Positions 44,140 to 54,035 are shown, counted from the first letter of the stretch. The stretch is 64,000 nt of DNA from Streptomyces curacoi (GCF_001513975.1 NZ_KQ947991.1:193732-257731), one strand, 5' to 3'. Notes: generated by a model not told the origin, from the letters alone. Numbers and translations are program-made.

Positions 44140-44167
44140 TTACGGTCGGTCAGATTCCGGCCAACCG

Positions 44168-44202
44168 CATGGGCCCGGCACCGCGAAGGTGCCGGGCCCA
44201 TG
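44168..44202 (+). terminator. Terminator of 3-hydroxybutyryl-CoA dehydrogenase gene
   Basis: A 14-15-bp stem (ATGGGCCCGGCACC / GGTGCCGGGCCCAT) with loop GCGAA, 28 bases after the stop. Confidence 0.85.
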
Positions 44203-44205
44203 TCA

Positions 44206-44220
44206 TTCACACACCGTGTG
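44206..44220. promoter_or_regulatory. Candidate operator similar to the TPR-regulator site
   Basis: TTCACAC-ACC-GTGTG matches the left half and most of the right half of the palindrome TTCACAC-GGG-GTGTGAA at 46634. It lies upstream of the small membrane protein gene at 44333. Confidence 0.4.
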
Positions 44221-44332
44221 CGGCGCGGGCTCGCATATGCCACTCACACACTCTCCCCATGCGTCCACCAGGCGAGTTCACTTTCCCTGCGCATGCAAGG
44301 GATGACAGACGACTACAGAAAGGAGCGGACTC

Positions 44333-44590
44333 GTGACCGCCGATCCCGAGCATCCCGTCGTTCACGGAGAACTCGCAGAGTTACGACGTCGTCTCGACGT
44401 CGCCTATGCCCGCGTGGAGGGCGGGCTGGCTCTGCTCACGCACCGCACCGAAGAGACCGCCAAGGAGATCGACGAGCTGAACACCCGGATCAACACACTG
44501 GAACACGCGCGCTGGCCGCTGCCCGCGGTCGCCGCCCTCACCGCCGTGGGTGCCCTCGTCATGGCGATCTGGCAGGCAGTGGGACGTTGA
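44333..44590 (+). CDS. Small membrane protein with coiled-coil and one C-terminal helix
   Basis: 85 residues. A polar, heptad-like first half (ELRRRLDVAYARVEGGLALLTHR, then EETAKEIDELNTRINTLEH) is followed by one membrane segment (WPLPAVAALTAVGALVMAIW) and a short basic end. The shape resembles small holin-like or membrane-anchored coiled-coil proteins, but I do not recognise a family. GTG 44333 has AAAGGAG seven to eight bases upstream. Confidence 0.78.
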   Translation: MTADPEHPVVHGELAELRRRLDVAYARVEGGLALLTHRTEETAKEIDELNTRINTLEHARWPLPAVAALTAVGALVMAIWQAVGR

Positions 44591-44625
44591 TCAGGCAGGA
44601 CGTCAGGCCGGGGCAGGACCTCAGT

Positions 44626-45171
44626 TCAGGGCAGGACGTCCTGACCGAGCCTGAGGTGGTGCAGCAGCAGTAACGCGGCCGCCATGTTGGCGGCCGGGAC
44701 CTCCCCACGGGCGACCATGTCGGGGACGAGCTTGAGAGGCACCCATTCCCGGCGGTCGGACTCGAAGTCGTCCACGGGATGCCCGACGTACTCGCCCTCG
44801 TCGGACCAGTAGATGTGGTGCCGGGCGTCGGTGAGCCCGTTGGACGGTTCCACGCTCATGAGGTGGCGCAGGGGTCCCGGCCGCCAGCCGGTCTCCTCCT
44901 CCAGCTCCCTGGCGGCCGCGCGGACGATGTCCTCGCCGTCCTCGACGACGCCTGCCGCGAGTTCCCACCCCCAGCTGTCGGTGATGAAGCGGTGGCGCCA
45001 CAGGAGGAGGACTTCATTGGCCTCGTTGACCACCGTGGCCACGGCAACGGGCCGCAGCCGTATCAGGAAGTGATCGAGGTGCCGGCCGTCCGGCAGCTCG
45101 ACATCCGCGAGGTTGACGCTGAACCAGCGGTTTGAGTACACAGTTTGTTCGTTGTGTTTCGTCCACTGCAC
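44626..45171 (-). CDS. NUDIX hydrolase
   Basis: 181 residues. The Nudix box (G-x5-E-x7-REL-x-EE-x-GW) starts at GVVEDGEDIV near residue 73 and is complete. The N-terminal part (VYSNRWFSVNLADVELPDG) resembles ADP-ribose pyrophosphatase-like enzymes that split nucleoside diphosphate derivatives. Substrate unknown. The start is GTG 45171 with GGAAGG about ten bases upstream. It follows the TPR regulator with a 75-base gap on the same strand and may be co-transcribed. Confidence 0.92.
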   Translation of the reverse strand: MQWTKHNEQTVYSNRWFSVNLADVELPDGRHLDHFLIRLRPVAVATVVNEANEVLLLWRHRFITDSWGWELAAGVVEDGEDIVRAAARELEEETGWRPGPLRHLMSVEPSNGLTDARHHIYWSDEGEYVGHPVDDFESDRREWVPLKLVPDMVARGEVPAANMAAALLLLHHLRLGQDVLP

Positions 45172-45246
45172 GGTTCTGCCACCTTCCGTCGAGTAAGTGG
45201 CAATATCGCAGCAGGGACTATGAGGTGTCGGTGTTCGAGTGCCGGT

Positions 45247-46587
45247 CTACAGCGGTACGCGCAGTGCTCCGTCGATGAGTTCGGCGGCCTCGGCCGTGCC
45301 CGCGCCGCCGCTGCGCACCAGGTGCTCGCGTACCGCCCGGAGTCTGTCGCGCAGGCGATGGGACTCCATTCCCCGGGCCTGCTCGGCCATCTGCACCGCG
45401 GTGGCCACCGCCTTGTCGGCGTTGCCCTGCCGCAGTTCGATGGTGCTGAGCATGGCCAGCCGGTGCACCCGGCCCCGGTCATGGGCGGGATTGTCGACGG
45501 CGGCCGCGGCGTGCTCCCCCGCTGCCGCCAGCTCCCCGAGGCTGAGCAGGGCCTCCGCCACCTGGACGTTGACGAGTCCGGGCTGGACATAGCCCGTTTC
45601 GTCGGGTTCGTATCCGCGCCGGATGCGTTCGGCGGCCTGTTCGGCACGCCGGATGCAGGACAGGGCGCTCGTGCCGTCGCCGAGGTGAGCGTACGCCTTC
45701 GCCTGCATCGCGTACAGATCCGAGGCGAGGGCCGGGGTGATGTGCTTGCCGGCGGCCCGCAGCGCGGCCTCCGCGAAGGCGACGGCCTGCCGGAACTCCC
45801 GCATGAACAGCGCCTGGTTGACGAGCAGCGCGATCACATACGCGCCGAGCCCCCGGTCTCCACTGGCCTTCGCGAGCCGCAGCGCCTGGTGGAAGTAGCG
45901 CTGGGCGAGCCCGTGCGCGTCGGAGTCGTACGCGCAGATGCCGGCGATCGCCACCAACCCGCCCGTGGCCCGGTGCAGTTGACGACCGGTGGCGTCCGTG
46001 TAGCTGCCGCGCAGCAACGGTGCCGCCTCGGCGTTGAGGAAGCCGACGATCCGGGTGCGGGTCGCTATGCCGCCCGCCTTCCGGTACATCTGCTCGTAGT
46101 GCGTGCGCGCGGCGCGCAGCATGTCGATGTCGGCCGGGGTGACCCGGTGCCGTCCCCCGCGTGAGACGTCCACGTCCTCGGGCGGGTTCTCCCACTCCCA
46201 CACGGGCATGACGGCGGGCGTGCCGGTGACCGCGGGTGCGCCCAGGATGTGGGGCCGCTGCTGCTCGTCGGAGCGCCAGAGTGCGGTGGCCCGCTCCACG
46301 AAGCCGGACAGCGAGGTGGCGTGCGCGGCGGACGGATCGCCGGGCACGCCGAGGCCGATGTCGTCGAGCGTGACCGTACGGTGCAGACGGGCGGCGAGCA
46401 CCTCGCAGATCAGGTCGGGGACCTGACCGCGCGGCCGCTGTCCCTTCAACCACCGTGCGACGGCGGTGTGTTCGTATCTCAACGCGAGCCCGCGTGCCCG
46501 CCCCGCCTGGTTCACGTGCGCGGCCAGCCCCGCGTGCGAGATCCCGGCCTCGTCCAGGATCGCGTCGAGCAGAGTGTTGGGCTGCAT
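45247..46587 (-). CDS. HTH/TPR regulator, NsdA-like
   Basis: 446 residues. The N-terminal ~80 resemble a helix-turn-helix of the XRE kind (LDEAGISHAGLAAHVNQAG ... HTAVARWLKGQRP ... LDDIGLGVPG). The rest is all-helical with TPR-like pairs (AYVIALLVNQALFMREFRQAVAFAE; LYAMQAKAYAHLGDGTSALS; VAEALLSLGELAAAGEHAA). Streptomyces relatives such as NsdA repress development and antibiotic production, but the exact role of this one is not known. A palindrome 47 bases upstream suggests autoregulation. Confidence 0.82.
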   Translation of the reverse strand: MQPNTLLDAILDEAGISHAGLAAHVNQAGRARGLALRYEHTAVARWLKGQRPRGQVPDLICEVLAARLHRTVTLDDIGLGVPGDPSAAHATSLSGFVERATALWRSDEQQRPHILGAPAVTGTPAVMPVWEWENPPEDVDVSRGGRHRVTPADIDMLRAARTHYEQMYRKAGGIATRTRIVGFLNAEAAPLLRGSYTDATGRQLHRATGGLVAIAGICAYDSDAHGLAQRYFHQALRLAKASGDRGLGAYVIALLVNQALFMREFRQAVAFAEAALRAAGKHITPALASDLYAMQAKAYAHLGDGTSALSCIRRAEQAAERIRRGYEPDETGYVQPGLVNVQVAEALLSLGELAAAGEHAAAAVDNPAHDRGRVHRLAMLSTIELRQGNADKAVATAVQMAEQARGMESHRLRDRLRAVREHLVRSGGAGTAEAAELIDGALRVPL

Positions 46588-46872
46588 GTAGGCCCCCCGG
46601 GTGGCTCGGTGCCGTCAGAGTAGTGCGAACCGCTTCACACGGGGTGTGAACGGAGTGCCCGAATCCGCAGCGTGCGCGCGCTGTTGCGGAGAGTTGCCAG
46701 CCGGTTGACTGAAATGCCTCGCAAGAGGCCGGCCGGGCCGCCGGCTCCCCCTCGTACAATGCGGCGGCCCGCATCCGCGCCGTCCGCCCAGCTGCCTGCC
46801 CGACACTCCGTGGCTGGGCGGATGGCGACGCCCCGCCGCGCTGGCTACGGCGGGTGACTAGTCGCCGTAGCA
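46588..46872. other. Intergenic region upstream of the TPR regulator
   Basis: 285 bases between the regulator start and the PP2C stop. It holds the palindrome at 46634 and presumably the regulator promoter. A plus-strand frame of 61 codons (46672-46857) is Arg/Pro-rich with no ribosome binding site, and I do not call it a gene. Confidence 0.5.
46634..46650. promoter_or_regulatory. Palindromic operator candidate of the TPR regulator
   Basis: TTCACAC-GGG-GTGTGAA is a perfect 7-bp inverted repeat 47 bases upstream of the regulator ATG. A similar site lies at 44206. Confidence 0.55.
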
Positions 46873-47970
46873 CTAAATGTGGTTGGTCGGCTGCGGGTTC
46901 GTCGTCGTTGGTCGCGCCCCGGCGGCGGAGCCGCCTATCTCACAGCCCCGCGCCCCTAGGGGGTCGCAGGCAAGCCTGGTTCGGTCGTTCCGTAGGACCA
47001 GTACCGCTATGTCGTCCCCCTGCCTGCCTCTTGTGTGGCGGAGGATGGCTGTGAAGAGGGTGCGCAGGATCGCCTGAGGAGTGATCGGTCCGTTTCGTAC
47101 GGCTCCGATGAGCGCCGCCTGTAGGGGAAAGAACCGGCCTCTCGCGTCTCTCGCGTCCTCGACGCCATCCGTGTACAGGACCAAAGAGTCGCCGGGGAGC
47201 AGGGAGCCGCAGGGCGACGGGGTCAGTTCGGCCGGGAGCGGGAACGGCCCAAGCGGTGGGAGGGGATCGGCGCGGGCGAGGGGTTCGACGCGGGTGCCGC
47301 TCAGCAGGTACGGCCAGGGGTGACCGCAGTTGAGTGCGGTGATCTCGCCGTCCCTTCCGATCTCCAGCAGCAGGACGGTGACGAACTCCTCGGCGACCGG
47401 GGTGTCCGGTTCCAGACCCGAGGCGGGGTGCTCGGCGCGTGCCCGCTCGCGCAGGTGCCGGGCCAGGGCGCGGTCCAGCCTGCGCAGCACGCGGCCCAGG
47501 TCGGGTTCGTCGTGGACGGCCTCGCGGAAGCTGCCGAGGACCGCGGCCACCGTGCTGAGGGCGGCGATGCCATGGCCGCGTACGTCGCCCATCACCGCCC
47601 GTACGCCGTGCTCGGTGGCGATGACCTCGTACAGGTCGCCGCCGACACAGGCGCTGCGGTCCGCGGAGAGCTGGGCGGCGGCGACGTTCAGTCCGTCGAT
47701 GCGTGGAGGCAGCGGCCGGATCAGCGCGCTCTGCGCGGCACCGGCGACCTCGCGCACCTGCCGCAGCTCCCGCAGCAGCGCCTGCCGGACGTGGACGATC
47801 AGCCCCGTCCCCACGGCGAAGAAGACGGCGCTGGTGACGACGCGCGCCCCGATGCTGTCCTGCTGGGCGAGCGGGCAGACCAACTTATACGTGATCGCCA
47901 TCGCACCCCAGGCGGTGGGCAGCCCCATCGCCAGCACCTTGCGGGGAACCCGAGCCTTGATGCGGAACAT
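46873..47970 (-). CDS. PP2C/SpoIIE-family protein phosphatase with membrane anchor
   Basis: 365 residues. Two hydrophobic segments (VLAMGLPTAWGAMAITYKLV, about 12-31, and VTSAVFFAVGTGLIVHV, about 45-61) anchor the protein. The SpoIIE-type PP2C domain follows: GGDLYEVIAT (about 111), AVMGDVRGHGIAAL, VLYTDGVEDARD and GDDIAVLVLRND, all with metal-binding Asp. It probably dephosphorylates anti-sigma-antagonist proteins. The last ~34 residues (from LACDPLGARG) are translated from a dispersed repeat and are not part of the domain. Confidence 0.9.
   Translation of the reverse strand: MFRIKARVPRKVLAMGLPTAWGAMAITYKLVCPLAQQDSIGARVVTSAVFFAVGTGLIVHVRQALLRELRQVREVAGAAQSALIRPLPPRIDGLNVAAAQLSADRSACVGGDLYEVIATEHGVRAVMGDVRGHGIAALSTVAAVLGSFREAVHDEPDLGRVLRRLDRALARHLRERARAEHPASGLEPDTPVAEEFVTVLLLEIGRDGEITALNCGHPWPYLLSGTRVEPLARADPLPPLGPFPLPAELTPSPCGSLLPGDSLVLYTDGVEDARDARGRFFPLQAALIGAVRNGPITPQAILRTLFTAILRHTRGRQGDDIAVLVLRNDRTRLACDPLGARGCEIGGSAAGARPTTTNPQPTNHI
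46887..46962. repeat. Dispersed repeat copy C, within the PP2C coding end
   Basis: The plus strand reads GGCTGCGGGTTCG, TTGGTCGCGCCCC, GGCGGAGCCGCC and CACAGCCCCGCGCCCCTAGG, matching copy A at both ends and in the middle. It lies inside the 3' end of the PP2C gene, which reads through it on the other strand. Confidence 0.7.
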
Positions 47971-48005
47971 GCCGATGGCCCCCCAATAGGCCCTGACAAC
48001 GCAGA

Positions 48006-48031
48006 CGGACCGGCCTCGAAAGGCCGGTCCG
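48006..48031 (-). terminator. Terminator of pheST
   Basis: An 11-bp perfect stem (CGGACCGGCCT / AGGCCGGTCCG) with a CGAA tetraloop, about 90 bases after the pheT stop on the minus strand. Confidence 0.75.
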
Positions 48032-48121
48032 ATTCTGTCGGCAGATCGTCCGGAAGTACCGGATCACCCGGAGAAGTCACCCTATTGAGTGAGGTGACCA
48101 CCGGGCGCCCCGGCGGGGGCA

Positions 48122-50635
48122 CTAGCCCCTCAGGACCGCCCCGGTCCGGTCACCCGCGAGGGCCACCGCGGCGTCCCTGGCGGCCGAGGCCTCATCGACG
48201 GTCAGCGTCCGGTCACCCGCGCGGAAGCGCAGCGCGTACGCGAGCGACTTCTTCCCGTCACCCAGCTGCTCGTCATTGACGTACACGTCGAACAGCCGGA
48301 TGCCCTCAAGGAGTTCACCCGCCCCTTCACGCAGCGCGGCCTCGACCTCGGCGGCCGGCACCGGCTTGTCGACCACGAGGGCGACATCCTGCGTGGCCAC
48401 CGGGAACGTGGAGATGCTCGGCGCCTGGGGCGTGCCGTCCCCGACCTGCTCCAGGGCGTCCAGGTCCAGCTCCATCGCACAGGTGCGCCCGGGCAGACCC
48501 AGCGCCTTCAGCACCCGCGGGTGCAGCTCACCGGCGTGACCGATGACCCGCTCGGCGCCGGCCACGGTGATCGCCAGCTCGGCGCACCGCCCGGGGTGCC
48601 ACGGCCCGTACTGTCCGGCCCGCACGATCAGCTCGGCCCCGGCCTCCCGCGCGACGACACGCGCCGCCTCGATGGCGTCGGCCCAGTCGGCCGGACGGCC
48701 CTTGCCCCACCAGCCGGCCTGCTCACGCGCACCGGCGAGGACCACGGCGACATGCCGGGGCTGCTCGGGCAGCACGGCGTTCAGCGCGGCGATCTCCTCG
48801 TCGGTGGGACGCCGGTCGACGGGCAGGTGCCCGGCGACGCCGCGCTCCTCACCCGGCTGGAAGACCAGGCCCGTCTCGAACAGCGCCAGGTCGTGCGAAC
48901 CCCGCCCGTCGTTGCGCCGCAGCGCGCCGAGCAGACCCGGCAGCAGCGACGTACGCAGCGCGGGCTCCTCGTCGTTGAGCGGGTTGACCAGCTTGACGAC
49001 ACGGCGGGCCGGGTCGTCGGCCGCCAGGCCGAGCTGGTCGAAGACCTGCTCGCTGACGAAGGGGTAGTTCGGCGCCTCGACGTACCCGGCCCCGGCCAGC
49101 GCGCGGCCGACCCGGCGGTGCAGCCGCTGGCGGTGGGTCAGGCCCCGGCCGGACGGCGGCTTGGGCAGCGTGGAGGGCAGGTTCTCGTAGCCCTCCAGGC
49201 GGATGACCTCTTCGGCCAGGTCGTTCGGCTCCAGCAGGTCGGGACGCCAGGACGGCACGGTGACGATGAGCTCGTCCTGCCCGTACACGTCGCAGCCGAT
49301 CTCCTGCAGTCGCCGTACGACGGTCTCGCGGCCGTACTGGACGCCCGCGACCTTGTCCGGGTGGTCGGCCGGGGCGGTGATGGTGTGCGGCGCGGAAGGC
49401 GCGATGACCTCGGTGACACCCGCCTCCGCCGTACCACCCGCCAGCAGCACCAGCAGATCCACCGTCCGCTGGGCCGCAGCGGCGGCCGCCGCCGGGTCGA
49501 CGCCGCGCTCGAAGCGGCGGGACGCCTCGGACGACAGCTTGTGGCGACGAGCCGTACGCGCGATCGACACCTGGTCGAAGTGGGCGGCCTCGATGACCAC
49601 GTCGGTCGTCGCGTTCTCGACGTCGTCGTGGTCGGCGATCTCCGTGTTGGCGCCGCCCATGACGCCCGCGAGACCGATGGGGCCGCGGTCGTCGGTGATG
49701 ACGAGGTCCTCGGCGTGCAGCTTGCGCTCGACGCCGTCGAGGGTGACGAGCTTCTCGCCCTCGGCCGCCCGGCGGACGCCGATGGTGCCCTGGACCAGCC
49801 GCCGGTCGTAGGCGTGCAGCGGCTGGCCGAGCTCCATCATCACGTAGTTGGTGATGTCGACCGCGAGCGAGATCGGGCGCATGCCGACCTTCTGCAGGCG
49901 GCGCTGGAGCCAGATCGGGGAGCGCGCCTCGGGGCTCAGGCCGGTCACCGTGCGGGCGGTGAAACGGTCGCAGCCCATCGGGTCGGAGACCTGCACCGGG
50001 TAGCCGAAGGCGTTCGGGCCGGGCACGTCGAGGAGCGCCGGGTCGCGCAGCGGCAGGCCGTAGGCGATGGCGGTCTCGCGGGCGACACCTCGGATGGACA
50101 GGCAGTCGCCGCGGTTGGCGGTGACGGCGATGTCCAGGACCTCGTCGACCAGCTCAAGGAGCTCGATGGCGTCCTTGCCGACCTCGGTCTCCGGCGGCAG
50201 CACGATGATGCCGTGCGTGCCGTCGTCGCCCATGCCCAGCTCGCTGGTGGAGCAGATCATGCCGTGCGAGACGCGGCCGTAGGTCTTGCGCGCGGCGATC
50301 GCGAAGCCGCCGGGCAGCACGGCGCCGGGGAGTACGACCACGACCTTGTCGCCGACCTGGAAGTTGCGGGCGCCGCAGATGAGCTCCTGGGGCTCGCCGG
50401 TGCCGTTGGCCATGCCGACGTCGACGGTGCAGAAGCGGATCGGCTTCTTGAACTCCGTCAGCTCCTCGATGGTCAGCACCTGGCCGACGACCAGCGGGCC
50501 CTTGAGGTCGGCGCCGAGCTGCTCGACGGTCTCGACCTCCAGACCTGCCGAAATGAGCTTGGCCTGGACGTCGCGGCCGGTCTCCGTCGCCGGCAGGTCG
50601 ACGTACTCCCGCAGCCAAGAAAGCGGGACCCGCAT
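48122..50635 (-). CDS. pheT: Phenylalanyl-tRNA synthetase beta subunit
   Basis: 837 residues. In order: N-terminal OB tRNA-binding domain (about 40-155), B3/B4 editing domain (about 210-390), B5 DNA-binding-like fold (about 400-490), catalytic-like core, and a C-terminal FDX-ACB anticodon-binding domain (ISTFPVATQDVALVVDKPVP onward, about 740-837). With PheS it charges tRNA-Phe and edits tyrosine. Its ATG overlaps the pheS TGA by one base (TGATG). Confidence 0.97.
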   Translation of the reverse strand: MRVPLSWLREYVDLPATETGRDVQAKLISAGLEVETVEQLGADLKGPLVVGQVLTIEELTEFKKPIRFCTVDVGMANGTGEPQELICGARNFQVGDKVVVVLPGAVLPGGFAIAARKTYGRVSHGMICSTSELGMGDDGTHGIIVLPPETEVGKDAIELLELVDEVLDIAVTANRGDCLSIRGVARETAIAYGLPLRDPALLDVPGPNAFGYPVQVSDPMGCDRFTARTVTGLSPEARSPIWLQRRLQKVGMRPISLAVDITNYVMMELGQPLHAYDRRLVQGTIGVRRAAEGEKLVTLDGVERKLHAEDLVITDDRGPIGLAGVMGGANTEIADHDDVENATTDVVIEAAHFDQVSIARTARRHKLSSEASRRFERGVDPAAAAAAAQRTVDLLVLLAGGTAEAGVTEVIAPSAPHTITAPADHPDKVAGVQYGRETVVRRLQEIGCDVYGQDELIVTVPSWRPDLLEPNDLAEEVIRLEGYENLPSTLPKPPSGRGLTHRQRLHRRVGRALAGAGYVEAPNYPFVSEQVFDQLGLAADDPARRVVKLVNPLNDEEPALRTSLLPGLLGALRRNDGRGSHDLALFETGLVFQPGEERGVAGHLPVDRRPTDEEIAALNAVLPEQPRHVAVVLAGAREQAGWWGKGRPADWADAIEAARVVAREAGAELIVRAGQYGPWHPGRCAELAITVAGAERVIGHAGELHPRVLKALGLPGRTCAMELDLDALEQVGDGTPQAPSISTFPVATQDVALVVDKPVPAAEVEAALREGAGELLEGIRLFDVYVNDEQLGDGKKSLAYALRFRAGDRTLTVDEASAARDAAVALAGDRTGAVLRG

Positions 50636-51756
50636 CAGATCTCCATCCCGAACGGCCGGGTGAACCGGACGTCACCCTCGACCATGTCTCGCATGTCCTC
50701 GACGTTGTGGCGGAACATCAGCATCCGCTCGATGCCGAACCCGAAGGCGAAGCCGCTGTACTTCTCCGGGTCGACGCCGCAGGCGGTGAGCACCCGCGGG
50801 TTGACCATGCCGCAGCCGCCGAGCTCGATCCAGCCTTCGGAGGAGCAGGTACGGCAGGGCCGGTCGGGGTTGCCGACGGACTCGCCGCGGCAGACGTAGC
50901 ACACCATGTCCATCTCGGCGGACGGCTCGGTGAACGGGAAGAAGTTCGGCCGCAGCCGGGTCTTCATGCCCTCGCCGAACAGCGACTGGACCATGTGGTC
51001 CAGGGTCCCCTTGAGGTCGGCCATGGTCAGACCCTCGTCGACGGCGAGCAGCTCGACCTGGTGGAAGACCGGGGTGTGCGTGGCGTCCAGCTCGTCGGTG
51101 CGGTACACGCGGCCGGGGCAGATCACGTAGACCGGCAGCTCGCGGTCGAACAGAGAGCGGATCTGCACGGGCGAGGTGTGGGTGCGCAGCACGACGCCGG
51201 AGTCGCCGGAGCCGTCCGGGCCCTCGACGAAGAAGGTGTCCGCCTCGCCGCGGGCCGGGTGGTCCGGGCCGATGTTGAGGGCGTCGAAGTTGAACCACTC
51301 GGCCTCGACCTGCGGGCCCTCGGCGACCTCGTAGCCCATGGCCACGAAGATGTCCTCGATGCGCTCGGACAGGGTGGTAAGCGGGTGGCGGGCGCCGGAC
51401 GGTACGCGGTCGTAGGGCAGCGTGACGTCCACGGCCTCCTCGACCAGCACCCGCTGGTCGCGCTCCGCCTCCAGCTCGGCCTGGCGGGCGGCGAGGGCCT
51501 TGTTCACCGCGCCGCGGGCCTGGCCGACGCGCTTGCCGGCCTCGGCCTTGGCGTGCGGGGGCAGGGCGCCGATCTCGCGGTTGGCGAGGGCCAGCGGGGA
51601 GGTGCCGCCGGTGTGGGCGACCTTGGCCTCCTGGAGCGCGTCGAGGGAGTCCGCGGCGGCGAAGGCGGCGAGCGCCTCGTCCCGCATGCGCTCGATCTCT
51701 TCTGGTTTCAGTGCCTCGACCTCGACAGGGTCGTACGACTTATTCGGTGCCGACAT
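50635..51756 (-). CDS. pheS: Phenylalanyl-tRNA synthetase alpha subunit
   Basis: 373 residues. Class II synthetase with N-terminal coiled-coil (about 20-100), motif 1 near HPARGEADTFFVEG, motif 2 VYRTDELDATHTPVFHQVE and motif 3 GFAFGFGIERMLMFRHNVED. It holds the catalytic site; the beta subunit is encoded directly downstream. Two spaced direct repeats lie upstream. Confidence 0.97.
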   Translation of the reverse strand: MSAPNKSYDPVEVEALKPEEIERMRDEALAAFAAADSLDALQEAKVAHTGGTSPLALANREIGALPPHAKAEAGKRVGQARGAVNKALAARQAELEAERDQRVLVEEAVDVTLPYDRVPSGARHPLTTLSERIEDIFVAMGYEVAEGPQVEAEWFNFDALNIGPDHPARGEADTFFVEGPDGSGDSGVVLRTHTSPVQIRSLFDRELPVYVICPGRVYRTDELDATHTPVFHQVELLAVDEGLTMADLKGTLDHMVQSLFGEGMKTRLRPNFFPFTEPSAEMDMVCYVCRGESVGNPDRPCRTCSSEGWIELGGCGMVNPRVLTACGVDPEKYSGFAFGFGIERMLMFRHNVEDMRDMVEGDVRFTRPFGMEI

Positions 51757-51821
51757 CTCTTCCCGTGCTTCCGGTTGGCTGGCGGATGGTCCCCGTACCG
51801 ACTCGTGGACAGTGCGTCAGC

Positions 51822-51857
51822 GTTTTTGGGACACAGCGTCCTGGTTTTTGGGACACA
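51822..51857. repeat. Two 14-bp direct repeats at 22-bp spacing upstream of pheS
   Basis: GTTTTTGGGACACA occurs at 51822-51835 and 51844-51857, start to start 22 bases (two helical turns). The sites lie 66-101 bases upstream of the pheS start, between it and the sensor kinase gene, and could bind a regulator of pheST. Confidence 0.55.
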
Positions 51858-51925
51858 AAGGTGCCAAAGGCCGAGTCTAACGGGGTTGAGGTAAGCGAAT
51901 GCGCCCGCGGGGCTCGGTCCGGTTC

Positions 51926-53062
51926 TCAGGTGAGATACGCCGGTGCCGCCACGGGCAACGTAAATCGGAACTGCGCGCCGCCGCCGGGGGCGCGGCCGAC
52001 CTCGATGGCGCCGCCGTGCGCCTCGACGATGCCCTTGACGATGTAGAGCCCGAGGCCCGTGCCGCCGCGCTTGCTGCCCCGCCAGAAGCGGGTGAAGACG
52101 CGGTCCATGGACTCCTCCGGGATGCCGGGCCCCTCGTCGCTCACGGTGACCGACGTGCCGGTGTCCTCGCCCTCGCGGGGGGACGCCGTGGCCGTGATGT
52201 CAATGGTGACCGTTCCGTCGCCGTGCCGCACGGCATTTTCGATGAGGTTGCTGAGCACCTGGTCGATCTTGTCGGGGTCGGCCCACAGGTCGGGCAGCGG
52301 CTGCTCGACGCGCAGCAGGAACCGGTCGGCGAGCTGCCCGGCGGCGACGTACGCCTGGATGTGCCGCCCCACGGCCGCGCCGATGTCGACCGGCTGGCGC
52401 CGCACCTCCAGTCGCCCGCTGTCGATCCGCGAGATGTCGAGCAGCTCGGCGATGAGCCGGGTGACGCGGTCGGCGTCGGCGTCGACGGTTTCCAGCATGA
52501 GCCGCTTCTGGTCGTCGGTGAAGCGTTCCCACTTGGCGAGGAGGGTGGCGGTGAAGCCCTTGACGGAGGTGAGCGGCGAGCGCAGCTCGTGCGCGACGGT
52601 GGCGATCAGCTCGGCGTGAGAGCGCTCGGTGCGGCGGCGGGCCTCGGTGTCGCGCAGCGAGACGACGACACGGCATACGGGCCCGGTGGGCTCGCCGCGG
52701 ACGTAGCGCACCGAGACGAGCACCTCCCGCCCGCCGGGGAGGAGGAGATTGCGCTCGGGCTGCCGACGGCGAATGGCGAGGCCGCCGTACGGGTCGGTCA
52801 GCTGCCACCAGCGCCGCCCCTCCAGGTCCTCTAATGGCAGGGCCTTCTCCAGGCGCTGTCCGAGGGCGTCCTCGGCCCGGACGGCGGTGATGCGCTCGGC
52901 GGCGGCGTTGAAGCAGATCACGTGCCCGTGCTCGTCGGCGACGACGAGGCCGTCGGGCAGGTCGTCGGGATCGATGCCGAGCTCGGCGAGATCACCGGGA
53001 CAGGGCGCGGACGGTGGCCGCACATCCCGTGCTCCCGATGCGCTGCTCGTGCCGACACTCAT
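51926..53062 (-). CDS. Orphan PAS-domain sensor histidine kinase, cytosolic
   Basis: 378 residues. A PAS fold (about 30-140; DGLVVADEHGHVICFNAAAERI) is followed by the H-box with ELIATVAHELRSPLTSVKGF (His near 159), N-box NLIENAVRHG, G1 VSDEGPGIPEE and G2 GGTGLGLYIVKG. No membrane segment or signal peptide is visible, so it senses an intracellular cue. No response regulator lies next to it, so it is an orphan kinase. It lies between pheS and the SpoU methyltransferase, as in S. coelicolor (from memory). Confidence 0.92.
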   Translation of the reverse strand: MSVGTSSASGARDVRPPSAPCPGDLAELGIDPDDLPDGLVVADEHGHVICFNAAAERITAVRAEDALGQRLEKALPLEDLEGRRWWQLTDPYGGLAIRRRQPERNLLLPGGREVLVSVRYVRGEPTGPVCRVVVSLRDTEARRRTERSHAELIATVAHELRSPLTSVKGFTATLLAKWERFTDDQKRLMLETVDADADRVTRLIAELLDISRIDSGRLEVRRQPVDIGAAVGRHIQAYVAAGQLADRFLLRVEQPLPDLWADPDKIDQVLSNLIENAVRHGDGTVTIDITATASPREGEDTGTSVTVSDEGPGIPEESMDRVFTRFWRGSKRGGTGLGLYIVKGIVEAHGGAIEVGRAPGGGAQFRFTLPVAAPAYLT

Positions 53063-53115
53063 CCCCGTACCCCACCTCTCACGACGGCTTTGGGGCCCCC
53101 GAGCTGGTCACACTA

Positions 53116-53964
<849 letters not shown>

Positions 53965-54004
53965 GGAGGTTCACCTTGGGGTTCTGAAGTTCACGGACAC
54001 AGCA

Positions 54005-54035
54005 GGACCCGCAGGCCTCCTCGGCCTGCGGGTCC
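54005..54035 (-). terminator. Terminator of infC-rpmI-rplT operon
   Basis: A 13-bp perfect stem (GGACCCGCAGGCC / GGCCTGCGGGTCC) with a TCCTC loop lies 33 bases after the rplT stop. Confidence 0.85.

Noticed and set aside
46672..46857. Small plus-strand Arg/Pro-rich frame upstream of the TPR regulator
   Set aside because: No ribosome binding site, third-position GC lower than real neighbours, no recognised family.
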